Source: Sarocladium kiliense (lineage: Eukaryota; Ascomycota; Sordariomycetes; Hypocreales; Sarocladiaceae). From it: a stretch of 64,000 bases of DNA. Below, in pieces: positions 1-10,798 of the stretch (the stretch's first letter is position 1; each line of letters begins with the position of its first letter). The position numbers and the translations under genes are program-made. The stretch covers positions 558,001 to 622,000 of the forward strand of contig JAUZTG010000034.1 of NCBI GenBank assembly GCA_030734395.1, written 5' to 3'. The notes under the pieces were generated by a model that worked only from the letters and a program-made list of their open reading frames with translations, searched no databases and had not been told where the DNA came from.

Positions 1-375
1 GCCATCTTGAAGCTGGAGACCATTCCTAAGGAGGAGGAGTTTAAGTTCAAGCCAAGGTCCCAAGCACTTCTCGAAAAGTGGAATAAGCTCATGGACGGCG
101 ACTCTGGCGCCCCCAACGGCGTCAACGGTTCTGCTGAGGCCGAGAAGAAGCCCGAGTCCAACGGTTCGAATGCCGCGGCTGCCCCTGAGCCTGAAAAGGA
201 TCAACCTGCCGCTGCACAAGACGAGGCGAAGACAGATGCGCCAAAGGCGTCGGAGGAGCCTGCTAAGACCGAGTCTGTAAGTGTTATATCGCTAGCGAAG
301 GACACAGTACAAGGCTGATAGCTGATACCCCTACAGGCCACAACGACCTCTGAGCCCGTTGAAGCGACCGCATAA
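1..375 (+). CDS. 3' end of an unidentified gene with a charged, low-complexity tail
   Basis: The frame is open from base 1, so the start lies outside the window. Exon 1..276 is joined to exon 337..375 across a 60-bp intron (GTAAGT...CTACAG) in phase 0, and the protein ends with TAA at 373-375. The visible part begins with a Lys/Glu-rich stretch (KEEEFKFKPR) and continues as an Ala/Glu/Lys/Pro-rich tail typical of a disordered C-terminus. I do not recognise the family and assign no function. Fungal codon bias and a clean intron make it a real gene. Confidence 0.7.
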
Positions 376-1051
376 TCGTTCATGAATGCCTTCGTGGTTC
401 TCACAATGCGCCCTTTGACGCGATTTTTTTTTTCAAAATCACCAATGATATTGTTTCCACGGCGTCTGGAGTATGTTATTTTGCTATGAAGGTGGTTTAC
501 AGAAGGGGAAATGTTGCTCGTGTGACTGCAGCCGTGTTGTATGAATATTTGTCTCCCTGCAAGGCTGGGAGGCTGCAACTGCGAGATCAGCTGTCATTTG
601 GGAAGAGCACAGAGCTTGAGTGCGGAATACCTGTAGCTGGGGATGGCTTTCTTGCTTGGGGTTCAAGGATCGAAGAAAAGATGGTGTCGAGCTCGATGGT
701 TGAGCTTGAGGGAGAGAGGAATAGTGCATATGGTATTTGAGTGAACACGACTTATTCTCATGAGCCAATGCCGCCCAGCCAGGGTGGACAGGATTTCGTT
801 GACAAGTGAATGATGGACTTTGGAGTGACATTTATTCGGTAGGGGAAACTTTTCGTTGTGCCTGGTGCTCGTTTCTTCCCACTGCTTGTACGTATGCGAG
901 GTGAGGTTGGCGATCTGGCAGCTGGCCCCGCAAAATTAAAGTGCCGATAGGGGCGCGCTCTCACTAAAACGCCCTGCCCAGTGCCCTGACAGACGCGTCT
1001 CCCTGTTCGACGACATCGCGTCACTACATCGGTTTCAGCAAGGCCAGCACA
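376..1051. other. Intergenic region between the first gene and ORC3
   Basis: This stretch holds the 3' UTR of the upstream gene and the promoter and leader of ORC3. A poly-T run lies near 425-432. The short ORFs on either strand show no recognisable family and no supported introns, so I call no gene. Confidence 0.5.
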
Positions 1052-3535
1052 ATGACTGAGCAAGAAGAAAAGGCGACAATCTTTGCACCGGAGGACCACC
1101 AGGTATGTTGAACTGATGCCTGCTCTGGAATTAGAGGATCAAAGGAGATGCTGATTCGTCTCTCTAGGTTGCCTATGTCTTCCACTCTGATGATGGTGAA
1201 GTCCGACCAGGGCGGTCTGCGAAGAGGAGGAAGGTGTCAAAGTCGACCTCCAAGTCTGCAAACCAGTCACAGGCAGTGGCGGAGTTTGTGCCGCTTCTGA
1301 ATGGCGCTGAGAAGGCCGCGGCTGTGCGCAAGAGGGAGCAGCTGTTCACTGAGGGCTGGGATGAGGTGCACGATCGAGTACAGGTATGGAAAGCGACATC
1401 TGTCTCTGAAGAAGCTAACCCTAATCATGATTCAGAGCCTTCTAAGGGAGTCCAACTCTGCGACTTTGGAGCAGGTCAAGAGCTTTGTAGGTGAAGCAAA
1501 GGTCGAGATGTGAGTCAGAATCACGGCTGTCACAAGTCACCGAACGCAACGGGACGGAAGCCTGACATATGATCTAGCACGGATAAGATACCCTCGGCCT
1601 TCATCATCACAGGCCCTGATATTGCTGCTCAAGACCTCCTCTTCGAGCAGCTGTCGGAGTCAATGCAACAGTCTCTCTCGAGCAAGTTCGTGAGACTGCG
1701 TTCTTCAGATGGCACCACTCTGAAGGCCACGTTGAAGAAGATTATCCGAGACGCTACGGCAAAGGCGGATGCTGCGGATGAGGATGACCTCCGTATTGGT
1801 ACTGGGCAAAATGTGAGCGTGGCCAGCTTCGTGCTCCTGCTGTAATGTCTACTGACTGATGGCCAGGAACGGCGATACCTCGACTACGACTTGGAGGCTC
1901 TCTATGCACTGGCCAGACAATCTGACTGTGAACATGTCTTCGTCGCCTTCCAGGACAGTGAAGGGTTCGAGAGCGGTCTACTCTCCGACCTGATCCTCTT
2001 GTTCAAGTACGTGTATCCCGTGATGGCAAGGGCTGACGTCTCATACTAACAACGACCAGCTCCTGGCGCCCAAGGATCCCTTTCACTTTGCTTTTCGGCA
2101 TTGCAACATCCGTGGATCTCTTACAGGCCAGGCTCCTCAAGTCAGTCTGCCAGCTGATTCATGGAGCGCAATTCGATGTGGTGCAGACAGGGACCATCCT
2201 GGAGTCAGTATTTCGAAATGCCGTCGCAGCTAAGGACGTGCCGATGAGGCTGGGTGCCCCCTTACTCCAAAGTTTACTTCACCGTCAGCATGATCAAGTG
2301 GCTGGCATTCAGGCATTCACAAGTTCACTGAAGGTACGTCAGAAGACCATTTGTATGCAGGTTGCGACATGCTCTAATGCGCTTGGCAGTATGCACACAT
2401 GTGTCACTTCTACGCCAACTCGTTGAGTGCACTATCCCAAGACAAGATGGCGGATGTATTGCAGACGGAGCATCTTGAGGCAATCCGGAACGCACCATCA
2501 TTTCGACGCCATATCGAAGGCCTTGTTGCCTCTGACGACGCCGCAAATCTCACACACGCGAAGGAATTACTCGAAGATGATAAAATTCTCACTGAGATGA
2601 TCCTGGCCAGTGGTGCCGAACGAGATGCCTGGGTGGACAAAACGCTCCGTTCGCTCCTCATCTCTGAGGCTGCAGGAGCCCAGGAAGGCATGTTCTCGGA
2701 AGCCTACGTGCGCGCGCTTGAGGCGGGGATATCCGCCGAAGATGCTTGGAGGGTATCCAGCAAGGTGCAGCGGATGGAAGCGGACGAACTTGCGAAAGTG
2801 ATACAGCGGGTCGTCGAAATCCTTGACGCTGGAGACCAAACCTTACGGTTGGACCCATCTGCTGCGGAGGCAGACCATACACTCCGTGATGCTTTGATAG
2901 TTCAAGGTCGTGCATTAGACCAGCTCAGGGCTACTGCTACAGAGCAAGACATTCCGTTGCGGAGCAAGTACAGCGGTCAGAGTCGGGTCATGCGCACGAC
3001 GGTTATTGCCCAGCGAGTGCAGCTCAGTCGGGACACAGCTGCTCTTCGAGACGAGGACAAGCAGTTCACGGAGATCATCGACGGTGTCGTTAAGGTTCTT
3101 GCCGACTACCTCAGCGTGCCAGGCGCTAACTCCATCTTCCTCTCGGAAGCTTGGCTCTACGATTCTCGAGCCCCACTGCGCGATGTCCTTGTGCCTCGTC
3201 CACAGATTGTCTTCAAGCGATGCCTGACTCGACCGCACGACTATCTTGGGTGTTCATGCTGCAAGCCCAATGACGACGAAACTGGGGGCATGCAAGCCAC
3301 GTTGCCAGCCACGTCGATTCTCTACCAGATGTACCTGGAAACGGGCAATCTTATCAATGTGGCTGATTTGTGGACGGCGTTCTATGGTCTGGTTGGAGCC
3401 GACGACGGCGGTGACGGGGAGGAGCGGAAGGCGTTGGCAGCCTTCTACCGTGGAATGGCGGAGCTGAGGGCGTTGGGCTTCGTGAAACCCAGCAAGAAGA
3501 AAGCGGATCACGTCGCCAAGGTTAAGTGGCTATAG
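1052..3535 (+). CDS. ORC3: Origin recognition complex subunit 3 (Orc3)
   Basis: Orc3 is part of the six-subunit complex that marks replication origins and loads the MCM helicase in the nucleus. Seven exons keep frame: 1052..1102, 1168..1383, 1436..1509, 1578..1812, 1867..2006, 2060..2333 and 2390..3535, giving 711 residues, normal for the family. After a basic SAKRRK segment comes the degenerate AAA-like ORC3 N-terminal domain. It includes a FIITGPDIA strand at the position where true ATPases have a P-loop, the strand LLFGIATSVD, and then the helical insert and C-terminal winged-helix part. The lack of a Walker lysine agrees with Orc3 being a non-catalytic AAA relative. All introns are 50-70 bp. 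The start is the first ATG, in a leader without other ATGs nearby. Confidence 0.9.
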
Positions 3536-4766
3536 ACTGCAGCGAAGCAGCAAGAGAGATAGAACTATCAACCGCCAACGAGCAACCATTGGATCTCACG
3601 ATGATGGGGATTCAGAGACTAGTTGGAACAAACCGCGGCGTCATGTGAGTAATGACAACGTGTGCTTTCGGTTTCGCGCCTATGCACGAGCGACTCCTCT
3701 TCCTTGCGTCAGTCAGGCAGAAACCACCGCCCAGAGTCGGGCCAAAGACGGCGTCTTTGTCGACGAACGAGCTGTGTGGCTGGCCCCAATGTCTCAGAGC
3801 TCGAACCTCGTCCCTAGCAGCATCCGGTCACCGCTACATTCCAGCCACGAAGGAACCGCCCTTCTGGCGCTCCGCAAGAAGAAAGCGGGAACATTCTAAA
3901 TTACGGATTCTGACTGGTGTTCGCCGAACCCCCCCTAAAAAAAGGAAGAAGAGTTCGGATGGGCGGGCTCAGGAGACGCACGCGTGCGCACATGGTGTTG
4001 TGGGACATCCCTGTCGACCCTCCTCCTGCGATTTTCCTCACATTGTCTCAGTTTCCGCATTCGGTGGACCGTACTCTTTGTCGTCACCTCTTAGATTTGA
4101 GACCTCTGAATCGTTTGCTGGCAGAGACAAGCGCACGCGGCGCAGAGGAGCCCACACTTTTTCTTCTTGTCACATTCAAGCGGCCCCGGGCGGCGGTCGA
4201 CGGCACAAAGAAGCCAAACCCATAGACGCAACTGGGGTTTGTGCGCTCTTTAGTCGACGTTCCCATGGTGGTTCTTGTCGCAGAACAGGGTGACCAGAGG
4301 GGAGATGATGTGGGCGCGCGCTGCATGGTTCCCACTTCCTTGTCTCTTCCTGTTGTTGACCGCGGTTCTTAGAGTCTTTCTAGACGAGAGACAAGGCTGG
4401 GTGCGGCGACAAAGGACGCTGATGATGAGACATAGCCATGAATCCGACCCAAAGCTTGAGAGTCTGGTTTCTGCACGCTTTGTTCCTTTCCGGATGCCTT
4501 TCCTTTATCCAGTAGCCGCAACGACCTTTCTTTCCTTTCCAAACTCAACTCAATTCTCCTTCTTGACTCCTTGAAACTCACAACCTTTCGCTGTTTGTTT
4601 GCTCTTTCATACAACCATCTTCCCGTTGTTTCAATCATTCTCTGTTGCTCAGCTTCTTTGACGTTGTCTCGCAACTGCTCAGATTGCTGTTTGTTTGTCC
4701 TCACAAGCATCCTTAGAGGAACCCATCATCAACAAAGCCTTGCCTCTTGTCGTTATAACCGTCTCC
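3536..4766. other. Intergenic region, long pyrimidine-rich leader of the next gene
   Basis: This 1.2-kb stretch contains no ORF that I can support; several overlapping frames are open by chance in GC-rich sequence. The segment 4490-4700 is strongly CT-rich on the + strand, as is usual around fungal transcription starts, and probably is the promoter and 5' leader of the gene starting at 4767. Confidence 0.5.
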
Positions 4767-5417
4767 ATGCCTCCACGATCTTGCCCGCGCGCTCCGGTCT
4801 CTTCGCGAACTGACGTTCATTCTGAAGAAGATATCTCAACTCGTGATTGGAACCCACGAGCGCCGCATCTGCAACTGCCAACAAGGCGCGCAGCATCTTT
4901 TCATCATCATCAAGCTCAATTTCGAGCTACAAGCTCTACCATCCCTACAAACCCGAACATGATTCACCGAAGAGCCCGTGCGCCTCCGCGAGAGTCCGTC
5001 TCTCGCCGGCGTCTGCACCGCAACACAGCCTTCCAAGCCAAGCTCGCCCAGATGAAGATCCGACTCTCCCCCATCGTACAGATCTCCACTGGTGCAGTCC
5101 ACCCAGCCTTTCCCAAAACCCTGCTCAACTTCTGGCTCCTCACCGAGGATCAGCTCGACTCGCTCGCGCTCTTCTACCACCAGCGCTACCCCAACGAGTT
5201 CACCATGGCATACCCTTGCCCTGTCGAGTGGCCGTCTACCGGTCTGACCATTGCGGACAAGAGACGCAAGATGGGGAGGTTTATTGGCTTGAGAGGGTGT
5301 GAGAGTCCCGTGGTGTTGAAGACAGAGGATGAGATTAGGGAGGAGGTGCGAAGGAACGCGGCAATGGAGGAGGAGATGAGGTTACGTGGGAAGCTCGGCA
5401 GGGGATTCCCCGGCTGA
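4767..5417 (+). CDS. Conserved fungal protein of unknown function (FWLLTEDQLD / GRFIGLRGCESP type)
   Basis: This is a single-exon gene of 216 residues from the first ATG of the open frame. The N-terminal 90 residues are Arg/Pro/Ser-rich and probably disordered. The C-terminal half has the segments HPAFPKTLLNFWLLTEDQLD, PCPVEWPS and GRFIGLRGCESP, which I recall from a widespread family of short Pezizomycotina proteins. Some of these carry the annotation beta-xylosidase without support. The protein ends in a charged helix rich in Glu and Arg. No signal peptide or membrane segment is seen. A later start at the Met of MIHRRARAP is possible. Function unknown. Confidence 0.75.
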   Translation: MPPRSCPRAPVSSRTDVHSEEDISTRDWNPRAPHLQLPTRRAASFHHHQAQFRATSSTIPTNPNMIHRRARAPPRESVSRRRLHRNTAFQAKLAQMKIRLSPIVQISTGAVHPAFPKTLLNFWLLTEDQLDSLALFYHQRYPNEFTMAYPCPVEWPSTGLTIADKRRKMGRFIGLRGCESPVVLKTEDEIREEVRRNAAMEEEMRLRGKLGRGFPG

Positions 5418-5935
5418 TGGCCGACACTTTACCAAATGTGGTGATATGGAGAAGGGATCTTTATTGGTTTCTGTCGTTTTTCTGCCTTTCTCTTTGCGAC
5501 TGGCATTCCGGTGTTAGCTTCATTGTTGCTTTTTCTTGACATGATTGCTTTTGTTTTCTGTTTTTCGCATCAGCATAGCGCAAAGAGACAGAGCCCTCAT
5601 GGGCAAACAGGGAAAGTAGAAACAGGGGAACAGTAACTTACCTTCATCTTTACAAATGAGTATTCATTACATCAAATATCGTGCAGTAGCTTATTGTTCA
5701 AGTGATGGCTAGTCATGAAGTAAGCAATTAGGTTTCTGTCGTAGAGTAAACGGATGATGATGCCCCTGCGGGAGACAGGCTCAAATGGCAAGCAATGGAA
5801 GGGACATGCATGATTTTAGTTCACATTCGACTTTATTTTCTCCTTCAGATTGCAATTCATGTTTCAGTCCATACTGTAGGAAGTTGAAGCCCTTGGCTCC
5901 ATTCCACACGTCGCCAATGCGGCATCTGAAGGATC
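5418..5935. other. Intergenic region, 3' flank
   Basis: It is an AT-richer stretch following the gene that ends at 5417. It contains pyrimidine-rich 3' UTR sequence and no supportable gene. Confidence 0.4.
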
Positions 5936-6235
5936 CTAATACTTCCTCCCCTTTGCGAGACACTGTGCGCACGCCGAGTTGCTGAGTGGAGTCTTGCCAG
6001 TGCAGCCATGCGCCGACTTGTACTTGCAGTCGTACTTGTAGTCAATGAAGGGCTTCGGCTTCGGCTTGTCAGGCATGTTGACGGTCTTGTGAAGCGTATA
6101 ATACTTCGAGATCAAGTTCGGTTGGCGGAATTCGGGGTGATTGATGAGCCTATCGCTGTGGAAGCTGTTGCCGGCATTGCAAAGTTGACCATGCCATAGA
6201 GAAGCCTGTATATATACAGCATCATGCCATTTGAT
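5936..6235 (-). CDS. Candidate small Lys/Cys-containing protein, 5' end unresolved
   Basis: The minus strand is open for 99 codons from 6235 to a TAG at 5936-5938 and shows strong fungal codon bias (AAG, GAC, TTC, AAC). It encodes the segments NHPEFRQPN, ISKYYTLHKTVNM, DKPKPKPF and YKYDCKYKSAHGC, and ends CAQCLAKGRKY. The only in-frame ATG is at 6076, giving 46 residues, so a 5' exon is probably missing or the gene is broken. Joining to the ATG at about 6317 would need an intron of only 37 nt with donor GTGAAT, which is implausibly short. It lies between two genes and 3' of SEC66. The family is not recognised; a small cysteine-containing peptide gene or a remnant are both possible. Confidence 0.4.
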   Translation of the reverse strand: MKWHDAVYIQASLWHGQLCNAGNSFHSDRLINHPEFRQPNLISKYYTLHKTVNMPDKPKPKPFIDYKYDCKYKSAHGCTGKTPLSNSACAQCLAKGRKY

Positions 6236-6432
6236 TCACGCTTGGACTTTCCCAGCTCTGCTCTTGAATCAGTTGCCCGTCGCCACAGGCCATCAACATC
6301 TGTGATGATACACGTCGTCCATCGTCCACCGCTCTCCTACCACTCTATCAATAGCAAAGCCCCAACGCCGACTTTCCCCCAAAAGCAAAATAGGCGGAAA
6401 TTATGTGCTCGTCAGATTCACGCACGCCCAGC

Positions 6433-7239
6433 TTATTTCTTGCCCTTCTTCTTTCCGGCCTTACTCGGCGTGTCGACAATCACCGCATCGTCCTCGGCAC
6501 CGCTGGTGGCTTTCGAACTCTTCTCTGAGTCGTCGAGCTCCTTCATGAACTCGCTCTGGATCTGCCCACGTCGCCTCTCCCACCATTCACGCTCGGTCGC
6601 CGCTTGGGATTGGATCTCGTCGAGGCTCTCGCGAAGCTTTGTGTTGGCGGTCATGTTGTGTGCGGCAGCGAAGATGGTCTGGCCCCAGTTTGGTGCGTAT
6701 GCATTCGCCTAGGATGAGGTAGTCAGTCTTAGCCCCGGAGGACAGGTCCAGCTAGCCGAGTCACATACCTCTGTGACGACGTCACGGAGCTCCTCAGTCA
6801 TCTCAGTCTCAGCCCTCTGGAAGCTCTGCCAAAGGTCATCGCCAACGCTGCCTCTCTGCAACAAAGAGCTGCAAGCCTGCTTGGCGTTCTTGATCTGGTT
6901 CAGGCGATGGATGTCCTCAACGGCGCGACGCATGAGCGCAGCCCGGAGAACGCTGTCGGGAATCTTTTGTGACTTCTCGCCTTCTGCGCCGTCGAGTTGG
7001 AGGAGCGTGTGGTAGACGTTGCGCTGGAGGTGTGGTCCGAACCATGGTGCCAAGTTGGCACTCTGAGCTATGTAGACTGTCAGGATTCATGCCACTCAGC
7101 TTGGGAGGCCATGGGTAAGCTTACCAGCCTTGCGCTTGCGGTAGATGGTGGAGAAGGTCATGAGCGCGCCGACAAGGACAATGATGTAGGCAAAGGGAAG
7201 GGCAAGGCCCTTCCAGTCGATGTCCAAGATGCTGATCAT
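6433..7239 (-). CDS. SEC66: ER translocation protein Sec66 (Sec71)
   Basis: Sec66 is the non-essential partner of Sec62/Sec63 in post-translational import into the ER. Three exons on the minus strand, 7239..7125, 7067..6769 and 6708..6433, join in frame to 229 residues. An N-terminal hydrophobic segment (about residues 11-31, within FAYIIVLVGALMTFS) is followed by YRKRKA, giving a single signal-anchor. Next come the conserved NLAPWFGPHLQRNVY block and the helical RAALMRRAVEDI region. The C-terminus is a Lys-rich tail (GKKKGKK). The length is close to that of yeast Sec66. The gene is divergent from NPL4 and shares a promoter region with it. Confidence 0.9.
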
Positions 7240-7968
7240 GGTGCTTCCCCTGACGCCCAAAAGGAAAGAAAGAAGTTGCCTTTATGCAATCAAATCAAGC
7301 TTGAGATTCGGGAGAGCAGCGAGAGTAGGCGAGCTGGGTCTGTCGGTCGGAGGCAAAGGAGTGAATGCTCGAAGTTGTCATGTGTCGGGGTCCTTGCCTG
7401 GGGTTTGGGAGAAGTGGTGTCGCTCTGGACACATCTCGAACTCAGGTGTGGCGGTGCTGCATCCCACTTGATGTGGCTGATGTTGCGGCTTGGGTCAGCT
7501 TCCAGGAACCAAGCATGCATCAAGGAACAGTTGCAACACATCACCGTCACCTGAGGCAATGCAGTAAATCGTAATTTCGTACAAGGCGACACTCGGAATT
7601 TTGACGGCGTACTTGCGTCCCCTAATCTTTGGTCACTTCTGAAGAGTGACTCCCTAAGCATTTGTTTGCCCCGAAGCACCTTATGTAAGCCGATTCCACA
7701 CGTCATTGCGGTGTGGCCTGCCACTTCCGCCTCGGTGCTCTATGCTGAAGCTCCGGCACGTCAACCTTCACCTGCCACTGAAGCTTACTTCTTCGTCCTT
7801 CCACCTACTTCGAACCCCGCGAACGTCCAGCCAAACTTCCATATCGAGAGATCAACCCTTTGGCTTTCTTCTCTAGACTTGTGCTCGTCCGTACTCCAGC
7901 TTCAGACCCTACAATAGCTCAAGCACTCGCGAAGACCCCGCCAGCCCGCCTCGATAGCAAGCATCACC
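7240..7968. promoter_or_regulatory. Divergent promoter region of SEC66 and NPL4
   Basis: These 729 bp separate the two start codons. No gene is supported; the overlapping short ORFs on both strands have no family resemblance. Pyrimidine-rich segments near 7780-7900 probably belong to the NPL4 leader. I see no clear TATA box, as is common for housekeeping genes. Confidence 0.5.
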
Positions 7969-10107
7969 ATGTTACTACGGCTGCGAGGGCCGGATGGCAT
8001 GGCTCGACTCACGGTCGAGCCTACCACGACATTTGGAGAACTTGGACAAGATGTATGATGCCTCAGGTCCCGACCGAGGCTGTGCTTGTGCGCTGACATC
8101 TTGAAACAGCTGGTTTCCCAACTTCCCAAAACCGTGAACCCTGCGACGATAGCCCTGTCGAATGCACCCAACGGCGGCGACTCGAAGAAGCTTATAGACA
8201 TTGTCAACTTCAAGGTCGGCCAAATCGGGCTGAAGTGCGTTTGTTCCGGGTGTGGTTTGGTTTGTAGGGGTTTAATGCTAACCAAGCATCAGGCATGGTG
8301 ATCTCATCTTCTTGACCTACGAGCACACAAACACTGCGAACGGCACGACGAACGGAGAAGCCGCATCCACAACGACATCAGCCAGGCTCAACGGCAAACC
8401 TATCCTTCCAACCGAAGACCTGCCCGTCGACCCAAAACCCGAGCGCATCTCAAGACCCTGGGAGGTTGTCCGACAGTCCGCCCTCGACGATAGGCTCGAC
8501 CGTTTGGACGGCAAGATTCCCAGAGGGCGGGACCGGATGTGCCGGCATGGACCGAAAGGCATGTGCGATTATTGCCAACCTCTTGACCCTTTCGATCCCG
8601 GGTACCTAGCCGAAAAGAAGATCAAGTATCCCTCATTCCACAGCCATCTCCGCAAAATCAACGCGGCAACAAACAAGCCAGAACTTGGCAGCTCATACAT
8701 CCCTCCTCTTGTCGAGCCATTCTTCCGCGTGAGGCACGACTGCCCAAGTGGTCACCCCCCATGGCCGGAAGGAATTTGCACCAAGTGCCAACCGAGTGCC
8801 ATCACCCTCAACCCACAACCCTTCCGCATGGTTGACCATGTGGAGTTCTCATCCCCATCTATTATCGACAGCTTCATCGATCCCTGGAGGAAAACAGGCA
8901 CGCAAAGACTAGGCTATCTATATGGACGATATGTCGAGTACACCGAAGTGCCTCTAGGCGTAAAGGCAGTAGTCGAGGCGATCTACGAGCCACCACAAAT
9001 CGATGAGATGGACGGTATTACGATGAATGCATGGGAAAACCAGAAGGAGATTGATGCAGTTGCGAAGCTTTGTGGACTTGAGCCCGTCGGTGTTATCTGG
9101 ACGGACCTCCTGGATGCCGGCCAAGGCGATGGATCCGTCATCTGCAAGCGCCATGCCGACTCATACTTCCTCTCGTCAGTTGAGGTTTGTTTCTCTGCCA
9201 GGCTACAGGCACAGTATCCGAAGCCTTCAAAGTGGAGCGACACCGGTCGCTTCGGCTCGAACTTCGTCACCTGTGTCATTTCTGGTAATGATGACGGCGA
9301 GATTGCCATCTCCTCTTATCAGATGTCCAACGATGCCGTGGAGATGGTGAGAGCGGACATTGTCGAGCCATCAGCGGACCCCAATGCCATGCTGGTGCGC
9401 GAAGAAGAGGAAGACGATGGCTCAGTCAGCCGGACACGATACATCCCAGAGGTGTTCTATCGCAAGGTGAATGAGTATAATGCCAACGTCCAGCAGAACG
9501 CAAAGCCTGCATTTCCTGTGGAATACCTTTTCGTCACACTGACGCACGGCTTCCCTGCTGATCCCAAGCCTATGTTCACGAAGCCAGGATTCCCGATCGA
9601 GAATCGCGAATTCATTGGTGAAGGGCAGGATCCTTCGAAGCTGGCAAAAGCCTTGCAAATCGGACGTGGACAGAAGTCCAACGAAGGTGGCCAGGAGCTG
9701 TCCAACTTCCATCTTCTCTGCTTCATCCATTCGATGGGCATCTTGTCCAAGGTACGTTGTTTAGTCCCTGTAGCCTTTTGTGCGTGATGCTAATTCCATT
9801 ACTTGTGAATTAGGACGAAGAAGCTCTTCTCTGCCGGGTGGCAAGCCAGCATGACCTGGCCGACACGTTTCAGCTACGATCGACAGAGGGCTGGCAGAAC
9901 CTGCAAGCCATTCTTCAATCGACCGGTGAGAGAATCCCCAAACGGGCGCGAGAGGCTGACGGACCCGCCCCTGGCACTGCTATTCTTTCGTCCTCCTTGA
10001 CTCGCCCGGACAACGAACCAGGAGAACCCCTGACTAAGAAATTTGCTGCCTTCAGGCTGAACGAACGACGAGCATCACCTACGGAAACGCCGCCAAGGTC
10101 TTCGTGA
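7969..10107 (+). CDS. NPL4: Nuclear protein localization protein 4 (Npl4), Cdc48 cofactor
   Basis: With Ufd1, Npl4 brings ubiquitylated clients to the Cdc48/p97 ATPase in ER-associated degradation and other pathways. Exons 7969..8052, 8110..8234, 8293..9751 and 9814..10107 join to 653 residues. The N-terminus (MLLRLRGPDGMARL) starts a ubiquitin-like UBX-type domain. The zinc-finger region shows CRHGPKGMCDYC at about 153-164 and a second CPSGH...CTKC pair at about 220-235. The MPN-like NPL4 domain follows, with HVEFSSPSIIDSF and RLGYLYGRY. The C-terminal exon continues through DEEALLCRVASQHDL to a Pro/Arg-rich end. As expected for this family, no catalytic JAMM motif is evident. Confidence 0.93.
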
Positions 10108-10798
10108 GGGGGAGGAGGTATCTTATGGAGGCCCTGATTAATGGTCTGAGACATCAATTGCTGGCGTTTAGTGGTGTTTGGACGGTTCCAGGGACTCATT
10201 GAAAAAGAATATTTGCCAAGCGACACATAGACTGGCAACCTGAGCTAGAGGGGGTATGATGCAAAGGTGATCACGGTGTTCATAGCATGCACATGTGCTG
10301 CGATCAAGGACGATTCAACACATTTCATTCTTTCTGCCAACCCGCCACTGCTCTACACTGTTCGTAAATTCGTGCGTGAATTTTGACAATCCATTCGATC
10401 TACGCGAAGGGAAAACTAGAGTTTGATTTACACAGGAGGCTGACTTCTTCCCCCAGCCTCTACCGGCTCCTTTTCTCCAATCTTATCTTCTGACCATATC
10501 CCTCCTGACACCACATCATCCAACTAAACTTTCCACATATCTTCCTTTTTTTTGTTGGTCCTTCTCAGTAAGATAAACACCCCGCCTCCAAGCCGACCAG
10601 TCCCTTCCCACACTCTTCGTAAAAAGCGGGCGAGTCAGTGGCTGAGAGGCCATTAAAAACTCCTGCTGAAGAGAACGAACGCCAGGGGTTCCAACAGTTC
10701 TTGATTCCTTTTTTTTCATATCTTTGTTTGTTTTTGGTATGTTTTGCCATTGCGATCTTATGGACGTATGTGGCGCGTCAGTTGCGGAGCCTGTGCGT
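10108..10798. other. Convergent 3' ends of NPL4 and CPA2
   Basis: The 691 bp lie between two converging genes and hold their 3' UTRs. AT-rich runs, including TTTTTTT tracts near 10546 and 10712, are compatible with termination signals on either strand. No gene is supported. Confidence 0.45.

Noticed and set aside
3652..4293. Plus-strand frame of 213 codons between ORC3 and the next gene
   Set aside because: Arg/Ser/Pro-rich chance frame in GC-rich DNA, with an overlapping open frame in another phase and no family resemblance.
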